In this document: in pieces, positions 16,895-25,783 of the stretch
Position numbering within the stretch: position 1 is the stretch's first letter
Layout of the letters: each line of letters begins with the position of its first letter
Assembly: GCF_017813235.1 (NCBI RefSeq)
Contig: NZ_JAGISH010000008.1
Coordinates: 124,001 to 188,000 of the forward strand
DNA length: 64,000 nt
DNA from: Sagittula salina
GTDB taxonomy: Bacteria > Pseudomonadota > Alphaproteobacteria > Rhodobacterales > Rhodobacteraceae
Direction of reading: 5' to 3'
Notes under the pieces: generated by a model
Told to the model about the DNA's origin: nothing
What the model saw: only the letters and a program-made list of their open reading frames with translations
Database searches by the model: none
Made by a program: the position numbers and the translations under genes

Positions 16895-18448
16895 TTACCG
16901 CGCTTTTCTCCGGCTGAGGATGCTGCGGAACTCCGACAGGCGGAAGGCGCCAAGCGCCTGCCCCGCGATGCCGTAGACAGCGGCCCCGATGGCAATCAGG
17001 GCCAGCAGCGCCAAGACGCGGGTAAAGGGCTGTTCCAGCCAGGGACGCAGGGCTTGTTCCGCACCCCAAAGCACCGCGCCCATGATGGCGGAGGCAGCAA
17101 TGACGCGCATCAGGCGTGAATAGAAACGCGCGTCGAACCGGGCGACATCGCCCATGCGTCGTGCGCCCCAGCCCAGTTGCACGACCATCGTCCAGCCGGC
17201 CAGAGACGTAGCGATGGCGGGCGCCAGCCAGCCTAGCCAGGGCGCAAGGCCGATTGCGGCCACGGCATTGATGACCATGGACCAGACCGCATAGCGGAAC
17301 GGAGACCGCGTATCCTCCCGTGCGAAGAACAGCGGTTGCAGAACCTTCTGAAGCACGAAGGCGGGCAGCCCGAGGCCGTAGATCGCCACAGCCAGCGCAA
17401 TGGCGCGGGCGTCGGCCGGCCCGGTACGGCCGTGCTCGAACAGGACCGAAACCAGCGGCAGCGGGATCACCACCAGCGCCACGGCGCAGGGTACGGTCAG
17501 CGCGAGGCTGAGTTCGCCCGCTCGCGAAAAGGCCGCGCGCCCGCCGTTGTGATCCTCCGCCTTCAGGCGGCGCGACAGGTCAGGCAGCAGCACGATGCCG
17601 ATTGCGATGCCCACGACGCCCAGCGGCAACTGATAGAGGCGGTCGGCGGAGTAAAGCCAGCCCACGGCCTTGTCGAAGTGGGAGGCCACCTGCTGGCCCA
17701 CCAGCAGGTTCACCTGCATCACGCCCCCGGCCAGCGCCGCCGGGATGGCGATGCGGGTAAGGCGTTTCATGTCGGGGCTGAGGCGCGGGCGGCCCGGGCG
17801 CACCCGCAGGCCGGAGCGTTCGGCGGCCACCCAGACCAGCAGCAGCTGCGCCACCCCGGCAAGCGGAATGCAGCAGATCAGCCACCAGATCGCGTCTCCT
17901 CCGAGGTAGGCGGGGCCCAACAGCAGCGCGGTCACCACGAGGATGTTCAACAGCACCGGTGCGGCGGCGGCCGCAGCGAAATGCCCCGCCGCATTCAGCG
18001 CGCCGGAGAAAAGCGCGGCAAGCGAGATGAGCAGGATATAGGGAAAGGTGATGCGCCCGAAGGCGGTGGTAAGGTCGAAGCGCTCATCTCCGGCAAAACC
18101 GCCTGCCGTGGCCCAGACCAGCGCGGGCATGAAGATCAAGGCCAGCGCGGTGAGGATCAGCAGGACAAAGGCCAGCCCGTTGAAGGCATCGCGGGCGAAC
18201 TGCTGCGGATGTTCGTCGGCCTCGAGTTTTTTCGAGAACATCGGCACGAAGGCGGCATTGAACGCGCCCTCGGCAAAGAAGCGGCGGAACATGTTGGGCA
18301 GGCGGAAAGCGGCAACGAAGGCGTCCATCAACGGGCCGGGGCCGATAAGGGTCGCGATGAGGATGTCGCGCACGAGCCCGAGAACGCGGGACGCAAGCGT
18401 CCAGAAGCCGACAGTGAGAACGCCCGAGACGAGGCGGATGGGTTTCAT
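16895..18448 (-). CDS. murJ: Lipid II flippase MurJ
   Basis: 517 residues, ~14 transmembrane helices, MVIN family. MurJ moves lipid II to the periplasmic face during peptidoglycan synthesis. Typical segments are VGFWTLASRVLGLVRDILIA at the N-terminus, DAFVAAFRLPNMFRRFFAEG with the central-cavity arginines, and later PLFFAREDTRSPF. The ATG at 18448 begins MKPIRLVSG; the upstream extension is unlike the family. In related genomes glnD commonly precedes murJ, but here the upstream side is occupied by an HNH endonuclease patch. Confidence 0.95.
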   Translation of the reverse strand: MKPIRLVSGVLTVGFWTLASRVLGLVRDILIATLIGPGPLMDAFVAAFRLPNMFRRFFAEGAFNAAFVPMFSKKLEADEHPQQFARDAFNGLAFVLLILTALALIFMPALVWATAGGFAGDERFDLTTAFGRITFPYILLISLAALFSGALNAAGHFAAAAAAPVLLNILVVTALLLGPAYLGGDAIWWLICCIPLAGVAQLLLVWVAAERSGLRVRPGRPRLSPDMKRLTRIAIPAALAGGVMQVNLLVGQQVASHFDKAVGWLYSADRLYQLPLGVVGIAIGIVLLPDLSRRLKAEDHNGGRAAFSRAGELSLALTVPCAVALVVIPLPLVSVLFEHGRTGPADARAIALAVAIYGLGLPAFVLQKVLQPLFFAREDTRSPFRYAVWSMVINAVAAIGLAPWLGWLAPAIATSLAGWTMVVQLGWGARRMGDVARFDARFYSRLMRVIAASAIMGAVLWGAEQALRPWLEQPFTRVLALLALIAIGAAVYGIAGQALGAFRLSEFRSILSRRKAR

Positions 18449-18761
18449 GATGTAGGATCGCCCGATTGATGCCCGTTTGATGTCGGCGTATCGTGAAAGG
18501 CCAGCCGGGTGAAGCCCGCCCGTGGCTGCTGCGCGAAACCTGAACGAAACCTGTAGGACATCGGCGGAGGCCCGGGGTTTCGTTCCCGAGGGTGGTCCTG
18601 CGACGAGGCGGAGGGCGCTGCCCGGCCGTCGATTGCCGCTCTCAAGCGCAATCTGAGCCATGGCAGCGCGGCGGTGTCCGGAGAATACCCGCTTCAACTG
18701 TGCTTGAACGCCTCGCGCAGGAAATCCTTGCATCTCCGGCTGTTACAGTTTTCCTGGGCGC
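18449..18761. other. Gap between divergent murJ and HNH gene
   Basis: 313 nt with no supported ORF. It must hold the promoters of murJ (-) and the HNH gene (+). I see no repeats, att-like sequence or tRNA fragment in it. Confidence 0.5.
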
Positions 18762-19685
18762 ATGGTGAAGCTTGTCCTCCTGCACAAGGCCGACTCGATT
18801 TACGAGGACGAGCCTGATGTGGTTTACGATTTCCCGCGTACCTACCTCAAGGCGGTCGAGGAGGCCGTCGGCGACTGGATCGTCTATTACGAGCCCGTGA
18901 AGGCCGGGCCGCGCGGCTACTTCGCGGTTGCGAAGATCGACCGGGTGATCCCGAAGCCGGGGGTCGAGGGGCGGTTCCTGGCCATGATCGCGCCGGGCAG
19001 CTTCCTTCCCTTCGACTGGGAGGTGCCGCGGCTGATGCAGGGCCGGCCCATGGAGGCCGCGCTGACCGAGCCCGATGGCTCGCCGAAGAAGGGCGGCGCC
19101 GTGCAGCTTGCCGTGCGGCGGCTGCCGGAAGCCGACTTCGCCCGCATCGTGAACCTCGGCCTGCCTCAGGAGCTGGAGCAGATCGAGACGACACGCTACG
19201 ACCCGCAGCGGTCCGGCCTTGCCGAGGGGGCCCAGACCTTCGAGCGACCGGTGCTCGAGCGGCTCACCCGCAGGCCCTACCGCGATGTTGCGTTTCGTCG
19301 GAAGGTTCGCGAGGCCTATGGCTTCCGTTGCGCCATGTCGGGCCTGATGCTGCGCAACGGCGGCGGGCGGCCCGAGGTGCAGGCGGCGCATATTCGGCCC
19401 GTTGAGAGTCAGGGCAGCGACTCGGTCCGCAACGGACTGGCGCTGTCGGGGACGCTGCACTGGATGTTCGATCGCGGCCTGCTCTCGGTCGCTGATGACG
19501 GCGAGACGATCCTTGTATCCCACAACAAAGTGCCGGGCGATGTCGTGGGGCGGTTACTGGCGCCGGATGGTAAGCTGGTGAGACCCGCCGATCCAAGGAA
19601 CGCGCCGCACCCGGAGAACCTGCGCTGGCACCGTGAAAATGTTTTCGGCCGCATGTTGCCGAGCGAGCCTGTTTCCTGGGGATAG
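18762..19685 (+). CDS. HNH endonuclease with an N-terminal EVE/PUA-like domain
   Basis: 307 residues. The C-terminal ~110 residues are a clear HNH nuclease: FRRKVREAYGFRCAMSGLML, the His in VQAAHIRPVE, then RNGLALSGTLHWMFDRGLLSV (HNH_2-like: A-H-I, N-G-L, H-x-x-F-D). The N-terminal domain (residues ~1-120, with FPRTYLKAVEEAVGDWIVYYEPV, GPRGYFAVAKIDRVIPKPG, SFLPFDWEVP) has the look of an EVE/PUA-like modified-base reader, as in modification-dependent (type IV-like) restriction enzymes. That domain call is inference. No methyltransferase gene is adjacent, which fits a modification-dependent rather than classical restriction role. Confidence 0.85.
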   Translation: MVKLVLLHKADSIYEDEPDVVYDFPRTYLKAVEEAVGDWIVYYEPVKAGPRGYFAVAKIDRVIPKPGVEGRFLAMIAPGSFLPFDWEVPRLMQGRPMEAALTEPDGSPKKGGAVQLAVRRLPEADFARIVNLGLPQELEQIETTRYDPQRSGLAEGAQTFERPVLERLTRRPYRDVAFRRKVREAYGFRCAMSGLMLRNGGGRPEVQAAHIRPVESQGSDSVRNGLALSGTLHWMFDRGLLSVADDGETILVSHNKVPGDVVGRLLAPDGKLVRPADPRNAPHPENLRWHRENVFGRMLPSEPVSWG

Positions 19686-20524
19686 GGACTTGCCAGCCCC
19701 TGCGACCGCAGTCGGGGGATGGTGTTGCCGGCGTTGCGGGTAAATGCCAAAAGGACCCGGCAGTTGCTGCGCCTCTGCAAACACATGAATGGCAGTTTGT
19801 GGCCGCGTTCATCCAGCGCGCTGATATCGACCGGCGGCACGTTCTTGTGTCGCTTGGGCTTGTCGGCTGCGTCTGGCCGACTTGCGCGGTGCCGGGGTGT
19901 TCTGGGCCTTGGTCGGCACGAATAGCCGCGGCAACAAGTCCCGTCACGAGGGAATCCTGAGCAGTCGCCTCTGGATCGGAGAAGCGTAGGTCTGCAAACT
20001 CGGACGACGTTATCACCCCGACACCGGCGAGCGCGCGTTCTTCACGACCGAGGCGGATGCTGCGTGGGAGACCTTCGAGGATCTGTGGATCGTTCCTCGG
20101 GCGCAAGCCCCTGCTGTCAGGCCCGGAACTGATCCACACCTTCGAACAAGCGTTCCGCGCCGAGATGCGGCAACTCGAGGTCGAGGATACCGTTTCCGAC
20201 CTGAAGTCCCAAGAGCGCAGGCGCAGCGCTGGCGACACAGAGATGTAGTCAGGGGCAAGGTGCTCGAGGCCCAGCCTTTGGCCCGTCAGGCCGCCAAGGC
20301 GCAGCCCGCTCAGGACATCCCTGCACGTTTCGCTCAGTCGGCCGACGATCTGGAAGTTTTGCCTGGAGCCCCGAACCGTGGCGCAGGCGAACGAGCACCT
20401 TCCGAAGTTGATCCTGAGCGTCACGCTGACATCCGTCCCGCAAGAAGCCCGCAAGAAGAAGGCTGGCCGTCGACGCCAAGACCGATCTTGCAGAGCGCGG
20501 GGGATGCTCTCCGGGTGACGTGGG
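19686..20524. other. Accessory stretch without a recognisable gene
   Basis: 839 nt between the HNH gene and the YHYH gene. Open frames occur on both strands (one on the minus strand spans 19264-20454), but none has a family-like sequence, a good start or convincing codon bias. Short plus-strand fragments (for example HPDTGERAFFTTEADAAWET near 20020-20075) look like pieces of decayed genes. I cannot identify an IS end. Confidence 0.4.
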
Positions 20525-21283
20525 TTAGCGGATCCGGGTGATCTGTGTGCCGTAGAGGCAGCGCGGGAAGAAGGGAAAGCCGTCGGTGGCGAAGTAGAGG
20601 TAGTGGCCGTTCACGGTGGCCCCGTTGCATTCATCGAGGTTGCCTGCCCCCCGGATGTGTTCGTAGTCCTCCACGTAGGTTCCATCGTGGCGGCCGCCGG
20701 GAGCGGTCCGGCGGCTGCCCTGTTTGAGCATCCACGCGGGGCGGGCCTTGGACCCGATGTAATGGATCGGGAAACCGTCGGCGGCGTATCCGATCAGAGA
20801 GGTGTCGCTCACGCCGGTCAGTGCCGGGGGCATGCCGTGGTAATGGTAGAGGCCGCGTTCGTCCACATGGGCGTTCTGGTTGTCGAGGCCGAGCGCATCG
20901 CGGGCGCCCATGGCTTCGAGCAGCCAGCCCGAGGCCGGATCGCGCGAATGCCGGCGCGGGCTGGCCGCATCGTAGTAGTCGGCGGTGTCGGGGCGGATGA
21001 TGACGCCGTTGGTGGCGATGCCGGGGGTCTGGACGGGTTGCGGGCTGGAACCCTTTTTCGGGTTCGACGGCACGCAGACGCGGGTATTCTGCTGCCGGAT
21101 GGCATGTGGGTTGCCGCGATTGGGGAACTTGCCCGTGGCATGATCCGGCAGGCCATTGGAGGAGATGCAGGTCTGCCCGCCCCGGGTGGTGATCGTCACG
21201 CCGTTCTGGGCAGCGAGCGGCGCTGCGCCAAGAATTATGGCGAGCGTGGTGCTGATGAGGGTTGCCGGGATCGGGCTGCGCAT
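20525..21283 (-). CDS. Secreted YHYH-domain protein
   Basis: 252 residues with a signal peptide (IPATLISTTLAIILGAAPLAAQ, cleavage near residue 25). The YHYH motif that names the domain is seen in ERGLYHYHGMP, followed by IGYAADGFPIHYIG and, near the C-terminus, DECNGATVNGHYLYFATDGFPFFPRCLYG, all typical of this family. YHYH proteins are exported and of unknown function; the histidine-rich core suggests metal binding. AGGAGAG lies 6 nt upstream of the ATG. Four cysteines could form two disulfides. It closes the accessory patch that starts at the HNH gene. Confidence 0.88.
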   Translation of the reverse strand: MRSPIPATLISTTLAIILGAAPLAAQNGVTITTRGGQTCISSNGLPDHATGKFPNRGNPHAIRQQNTRVCVPSNPKKGSSPQPVQTPGIATNGVIIRPDTADYYDAASPRRHSRDPASGWLLEAMGARDALGLDNQNAHVDERGLYHYHGMPPALTGVSDTSLIGYAADGFPIHYIGSKARPAWMLKQGSRRTAPGGRHDGTYVEDYEHIRGAGNLDECNGATVNGHYLYFATDGFPFFPRCLYGTQITRIR

Positions 21284-21444
21284 TGGTCTCTCCTCCTGTT
21301 TTCGGGGGATGATACGGGGTGGCGATGAGTTTTTGTCGCAAAAATTGGGGTTGCCAATATCTGACTAAAATACTTATAAATTATTGATGAATTGTCCGAG
21401 CCTTCCCGCGCGTGGAGCGGAGGGTTCCTGAGGGAGATCGAGGG

Positions 21445-21906
21445 ATGGGACTTCAGTCAAATGGATGCGCCGAGTCGCGGCGGGGAACACGGATCGAGGC
21501 GCTCCGCCTGACGCCACCGGAATTCATCGTGCTGAGCATCGCGCGGCATTACCTCGAGACCTTTGCGGCACCCGGAGAGCATGGCTGGCTGGCGGCCACA
21601 TCGGACGCACTGGCGTGCTTCGGGTCAGAGCAGGGGCCGCGCGCAGGGCTGTCGGTGCTGTGTGCGGTGCAGGCGATGCGGCAGGCGCGGCAGTCGGTGT
21701 TCCGCTTCAACGCCGCGCGCTGCGCGTCCTGTTCGGCCTGGGTCAGCGATCACGAAAAACTGTTCATGAACACGCTGCGCGCGGTAGTGCGTGGCCATGA
21801 GGCAGCGGCGCAGGGCTACGCGGGGATCCTGTGCGAAGGCAACGAGACGGAGGCCTTTCTGCGCGCGCTTTCGGTGCTCGTGGAGGATTGCGGGCTGGTG
21901 CGCTGA
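21445..21906 (+). CDS. Uncharacterised cysteine-motif protein
   Basis: 153 residues, not recognised. It has a helical layout with a central CxxC (NAARCASCSAWVSDHEKLF) that may bind zinc, and the phrase LTPPEFIVLSIARHYLETFAAP near the N-terminus. The start at 21445 has GAGGG immediately upstream; an in-frame ATG at 21412 is possible. It stands alone, divergent from the YHYH gene, and shares a bidirectional terminator with glyA. Confidence 0.68.
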   Translation: MGLQSNGCAESRRGTRIEALRLTPPEFIVLSIARHYLETFAAPGEHGWLAATSDALACFGSEQGPRAGLSVLCAVQAMRQARQSVFRFNAARCASCSAWVSDHEKLFMNTLRAVVRGHEAAAQGYAGILCEGNETEAFLRALSVLVEDCGLVR

Positions 21907-21909
21907 CGA

Positions 21910-21937
21910 AAAAGGGCGGGGATTTCCCCGCCCTTCA
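21910..21937. terminator. Bidirectional intrinsic terminator
   Basis: A perfect 10-bp stem AAGGGCGGGG / CCCCGCCCTT (21912-21921, 21926-21935) with A-rich left and short T right flanks, placed between the convergent 21445 gene and glyA. Confidence 0.85.
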
Positions 21938-21970
21938 GTCGTCTGGTCGTCCGATCGATCCGCAGTCGGT

Positions 21971-23254
21971 TCAGAGCGTCGGGTAGATCGGGAATTTCTG
22001 GCAAAGCGCCTCGACCTCGGCCTTTACCTTGGCTTCGACCTCGGCATTGCCGTCCTCACCATTGGCGGCGAGACCGTCGACCACTTCGATGATCCAGTCG
22101 GCGATCTGGCGGAACTCGGCCTCGCCAAACCCGCGCGTGGTGCCAGCGGGCGATCCGAGGCGGATGCCGCTGGTCACGGTCGGCTTTTCGGGGTCGAACG
22201 GCACGCCGTTCTTGTTGCAGGTGATGTGCGCGCGGCCGAGCGCCTTTTCGGTGGCGTTGCCCTTCACGCCCTTGGGGCGCAGATCGACCAGAACCACGTG
22301 GGTGTCGGTGCCGTGGGTCACGGTGTCCAGCCCGCCCTTGATCAGTTGGTCGGACAGGGCCTGCGCATTGGCGATGACGTTTTGTGCGTAGGTCTTGAAG
22401 CCGGGACGCAGTGCCTCGCCAAAGGCCACGGCCTTCGCAGCGATGACGTGCATCAGCGGGCCGCCCTGAATGCCGGGGAAGATTGCGGAGTTGACCTTTT
22501 TGGCGATGGTTTCGTCGTTGGTCAGGATCATGCCGCCGCGCGGGCCGCGCAGGGTCTTGTGGGTGGTGGTGGTCGCCACATGCGCATGCGGGAAGGGCGA
22601 GGGGTGTTCGCCCGCGGCGACCAGACCCGCGAAATGCGCCATGTCGACGTGCAGATAGGCGCCCACCATGTCGGCGATTTCGCGCATCCTGGCAAAGTCG
22701 ATCTGACGCGGGATGGCGGAGCCGCCTGCGATGATGATCTTCGGCTGGTGCTCCTTTGCCAGCGCCTCGACCTGATCGTAGTCCAGCATGTTGTCCTGCT
22801 GCCGCACGCCATATTGCACGGCATTGAACCACTTGCCGGACTGGTTCGGTTTGGCCCCGTGGGTCAGGTGCCCGCCCGCGTCGAGGCTCATGCCGAGGAT
22901 GGTGTCGCCGGGCTGGATCAGCGCCTGATACACGCCCTGATTGGCCTGGGAGCCGGAGTTCGGCTGTACGTTGGCGAACGCGCAGCCGAACAGTTGCTCT
23001 GCTCGCTCGATGGCGAGGTTCTCGGCCACATCGACCCAGTCGCAGCCGCCGTAGTAGCGGCGGCCCGGATACCCTTCGGCATATTTGTTGGTCAGGACGG
23101 AGCCCTGCGCCTGCATCACGGCGCGGGAAACGATGTTTTCACTGGCGATCAGTTCGATCTCGTCGCGCTGGCGGCCCAATTCGCCGGTGATCGCGGCAAA
23201 GAGTTCGGGATCGCGGTCGGCGAGGTCTTCGGTGAAGAAACCGTTCGTGGTCAT
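21971..23254 (-). CDS. glyA: Serine hydroxymethyltransferase
   Basis: 427 residues. A PLP enzyme that interconverts serine and glycine with tetrahydrofolate. Characteristic segments: [19 protein letters not shown] near the N-terminus, [39 protein letters not shown], and the PLP-lysine motif [16 protein letters not shown]. Single gene; its promoter lies in the 189-nt gap to the divergent nadK. No glycine riboswitch-like structure was recognised. Confidence 0.98.
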   Translation of the reverse strand: MTTNGFFTEDLADRDPELFAAITGELGRQRDEIELIASENIVSRAVMQAQGSVLTNKYAEGYPGRRYYGGCDWVDVAENLAIERAEQLFGCAFANVQPNSGSQANQGVYQALIQPGDTILGMSLDAGGHLTHGAKPNQSGKWFNAVQYGVRQQDNMLDYDQVEALAKEHQPKIIIAGGSAIPRQIDFARMREIADMVGAYLHVDMAHFAGLVAAGEHPSPFPHAHVATTTTHKTLRGPRGGMILTNDETIAKKVNSAIFPGIQGGPLMHVIAAKAVAFGEALRPGFKTYAQNVIANAQALSDQLIKGGLDTVTHGTDTHVVLVDLRPKGVKGNATEKALGRAHITCNKNGVPFDPEKPTVTSGIRLGSPAGTTRGFGEAEFRQIADWIIEVVDGLAANGEDGNAEVEAKVKAEVEALCQKFPIYPTL

Positions 23255-23443
23255 GGTGCGGGCCTCCTGTCAGGATTCGGTTAACGGCTCTCGTAAAGGA
23301 AAGCCGGGGAGCGTCAAATATGGCAAAACGACTTAGTGTAATATTCTTGCGGCACGTCTGGTTCATGGCGGTCGAATGTGGTTCGATCCGCGACGAAAGA
23401 CGCGGGTCGGAAACCCGCGCCACTTGTTCGCCGGGAGAAAGCC

Positions 23444-24205
23444 ATGTCGCTCAGGATCGCCTTTTGCGCGTCGCGCGCGCCGATCGCGCAGGCCGCGCTG
23501 GCCGCGTTGACGCGGCGCTACGGCGATCACGCCGAGCGCGGCGCCGATGTGATCGTGGCGCTGGGCGGTGACGGTTTCATGCTGCAGACGCTGCACCGCA
23601 CGCAGGAGGTCGCGGCACCAGTCTACGGGATGAACCGCGGCACGGTGGGATTCTTGATGAACGGCTACTCCGAGCACGGGCTGGTGGAACGCCTTAAGGC
23701 GGCGGAAGAGGCGGTGATCAACCCGCTGGGGATGCGCGCGCTCTGCGCGGACGGAACGGAACATCGCGGGTTGGCCATCAACGAAGTCTCGCTGTTGCGC
23801 GCCGGTCCGCAGGCGGCAAAGCTGAAGATCAGCGTCGACGGCAAGGTGCGCCTGCCGGAACTTGTCTGCGACGGAGCGCTGGTGGCGACGCCCGCCGGAT
23901 CAACCGCCTACAACTACAGCGCGCATGGGCCAATTCTGCCGATTGGCGCGGATGTGCTGGCGCTGACGGCGGTGGCGGCCTTCCGGCCCCGGCGCTGGCG
24001 TGGGGCGCTGCTGCCAAAGGCAGCGGAGGTGGGCTTCGAAGTGCTGGAGGCCGAGAAGCGCCCGGTGATGGCGGAGGCGGACAGCGTTTCCGTTCGGGAC
24101 GTGCTGCAGGTGCACGTGCGGTCGGAGCCGGGGGTGCAGCACCGGGTACTTTTCGATCCGGGCCATGGCCTGGAGGAACGGCTTATCCGCGAGCAGTTTG
24201 TCTGA
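23444..24205 (+). CDS. nadK: NAD kinase
   Basis: 253 residues, the short alphaproteobacterial form. It phosphorylates NAD to NADP. The GGDG motif is in [16 protein letters not shown], the NE/D motif in [12 protein letters not shown], and the substrate-binding segment in [20 protein letters not shown]. The start at 23444 has GGGAGA 8 nt upstream; longer readings are unlikely. A hairpin (CGCGGGT / ACCCGCG at 23401-23419) lies in its leader. Confidence 0.96.
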   Translation: MSLRIAFCASRAPIAQAALAALTRRYGDHAERGADVIVALGGDGFMLQTLHRTQEVAAPVYGMNRGTVGFLMNGYSEHGLVERLKAAEEAVINPLGMRALCADGTEHRGLAINEVSLLRAGPQAAKLKISVDGKVRLPELVCDGALVATPAGSTAYNYSAHGPILPIGADVLALTAVAAFRPRRWRGALLPKAAEVGFEVLEAEKRPVMAEADSVSVRDVLQVHVRSEPGVQHRVLFDPGHGLEERLIREQFV

Positions 24206-24696
24206 GGCGCCGACGCACGGGACTGTCTGCCTGACGGCAGAGGCGCCCGCCCGCCGTCCCGCCGCCGCCCGAGTCGTTGAAGGGCGCCTTTGATCGCGAT
24301 GACGAAGGTAACGGCTATCGGGCCTGCGCCAGGCGGCATTGGCGCGGTCGTTGGGTATGAGTCTGATTTCGACCTGCCCGGTGACCGGCGCGTTCGTCCG
24401 CCAAGGGGTGAAAGAGGGCATGATGGACCCCGTCACGGCAAAAGAGACGGTGTCAGCGTCGGCACGGATCGCCTGGGCATCACGTTCGGGGATGAGCCGG
24501 CTGCCCGCCAGAAGGTTCTGGATTTTGCCAATTGCCGGAAAGGAAGTCTCTACCCACCAAGGAATTGATGCATAAAATGCGACGTTTCTCTGCCCGGCGT
24601 GAACCTCGGATTTACTTGCGGCGGGGATAGTGCCCGCCATCACGCGGGGAGGGCGGCTGTTGCGGCGCCTCGCGTTTCGGACATCAGGGGGCGCCG
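24206..24696. other. Gap after nadK, no supported gene
   Basis: 491 nt. A plus-strand 78-codon ORF (24339-24575) and a long minus-strand frame running antisense into nadK both read fairly naturally, but G+C at third codon positions is lower than in the surrounding genes and neither has a recognisable domain or good start. A decayed gene is possible. Confidence 0.4.
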
Positions 24697-25359
24697 ATGT
24701 GTTTTGTAAAAGGATGTACAATTGCGACGCCGGGCGGCGGTCGCCCGGTGGAATCTTTGAAGCCGGGGGATCTGGTCGCCACGCTTGACGGCGCGGCCGA
24801 GACGGTTCTTTGGGTCGGTCGGTCGCGCATTACCTGGGCCGAGCAGATGTCGGACCAGCGCAAGCGCCCGATCCGCATCGGGCGGGAGGCCCTGGGCCCC
24901 GGCACGCCGGAGCGCGCGGTGATGATTGCGCCCACGCATCGGGTGCTGGTGCGTTCGCCCCAGGTTTCGCGCCTCGCCGGGGAGCGGGAGGCGCTGGTGC
25001 CCGCGCTGGCATTGACGCCGTTGCCGGGGGTGCGACTGATGCCCTCGTTACCGGAACTCGACTACATCCACCTCGCCTGCGCGCGCCACGTCCTGCTGCT
25101 GGCCGAAGGTGCGGGGGTCGAAAGCATCCTGCCGGAGCCACTGGCAGTGCAGGCCATGGCGCCGACCCAGCGCATCGACCTAGCGGAAACGCTGGGCTGG
25201 GCCGAGGGTCACTGGCAAGAGATGCGGCGCGTGCGCCCGATCCTGTCGATGCGAAAGGCGGAAAAGCTGGTGGAGCGGTCGATGCGCAGCCGGATGCCAT
25301 TGGTGGTGCCGCTACGCGAAACGCCGCAGGTGGCACGGATCGGCCACCGGGCCGGATAG
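24697..25359 (+). CDS. Stand-alone Hint-domain protein
   Basis: 220 residues. The Hint (hedgehog/intein, Hint_2) fold begins at residue 2: CFVKGCTIATPGGGRPVESL followed by KPGDLVATLDG and VLWVGRSRI. The block B T-x-x-H motif is IAPTHRVLV. In the superfamily the first Cys performs an N-S acyl shift on the preceding peptide bond. Here only Met precedes it, so classical splicing or cleavage of an N-terminal partner is impossible from this gene alone. Residues 100-160 hold the rest of the Hint region (YIHLACARHVLLLAEGAGVES); the last ~40 are basic. Hint_2 proteins are abundant in Rhodobacteraceae, usually in or near secreted proteins; function here is unknown. Confidence 0.85.
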   Translation: MCFVKGCTIATPGGGRPVESLKPGDLVATLDGAAETVLWVGRSRITWAEQMSDQRKRPIRIGREALGPGTPERAVMIAPTHRVLVRSPQVSRLAGEREALVPALALTPLPGVRLMPSLPELDYIHLACARHVLLLAEGAGVESILPEPLAVQAMAPTQRIDLAETLGWAEGHWQEMRRVRPILSMRKAEKLVERSMRSRMPLVVPLRETPQVARIGHRAG

Positions 25360-25783
25360 CAACTGCGGCGCGGCGGTTCGGATCTGGTTTGGCTTGGGTT
25401 TGGTCCGGCAAACCTGCGGCAGACTCACAGAGATACGGTTGGCCGGACACGACCTGAAGGGCAGTGGGCGTACACACGCCGAGCCAAGGCCATCGACGGA
25501 CACGCGCCGGCGCCGCAGGCGACCCGCATAACCGCGGGTGTTCAGTCGCCGGATGCCGTCTGCCGGACGCTGTCTGCCGGGCGGGGTCCACGAGGGCGGT
25601 GCACCGTCTGGCGCAGCGGGGTTCCGCCGGGCAGCGGGGCAGGTGCCCAGGCAGGCGGAGCGGGCATTCCGGGGGCTATTCCGTGGGCTATTCCGGGGTC
25701 TCAAGACTTGCTCGGAGAGGATTTTGCCTCATCTTGCCGGGCAGGGGCGACGAACGGCCCGGTCAGACAACGAGGCCCCACGC
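25360..25783. other. Gap with short internal repeats before the NhaA gene
   Basis: 424 nt. The frame of the antiporter gene is open back to 25538, but the encoded residues (for example FRGLFRGLFRGL from a doubled GGGCTATTCCG unit near 25673-25698) do not look like a real N-terminus. A second near-repeat (CTGCCGGACGCTGTCTGCCGG) lies near 25560. Probably a leader or promoter region. Confidence 0.45.

Noticed and set aside
17336..18469. 377-codon plus-strand frame inside murJ
   Set aside because: Rich in Gln/Gly/His/Arg, mirror of hydrophobic murJ codons; a typical antisense shadow.
19264..20454. Long (396-codon) minus-strand open frame through the HNH gene and beyond
   Set aside because: Antisense to a clear HNH gene for a third of its length, no domain, no good start, composition as expected for a high-GC shadow.
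23900..24721. 270-codon minus-strand frame antisense to nadK
   Set aside because: Overlaps the well-supported nadK and has no family-like region; only the part beyond nadK (24206-24570) reads partly natural, noted as a gap.
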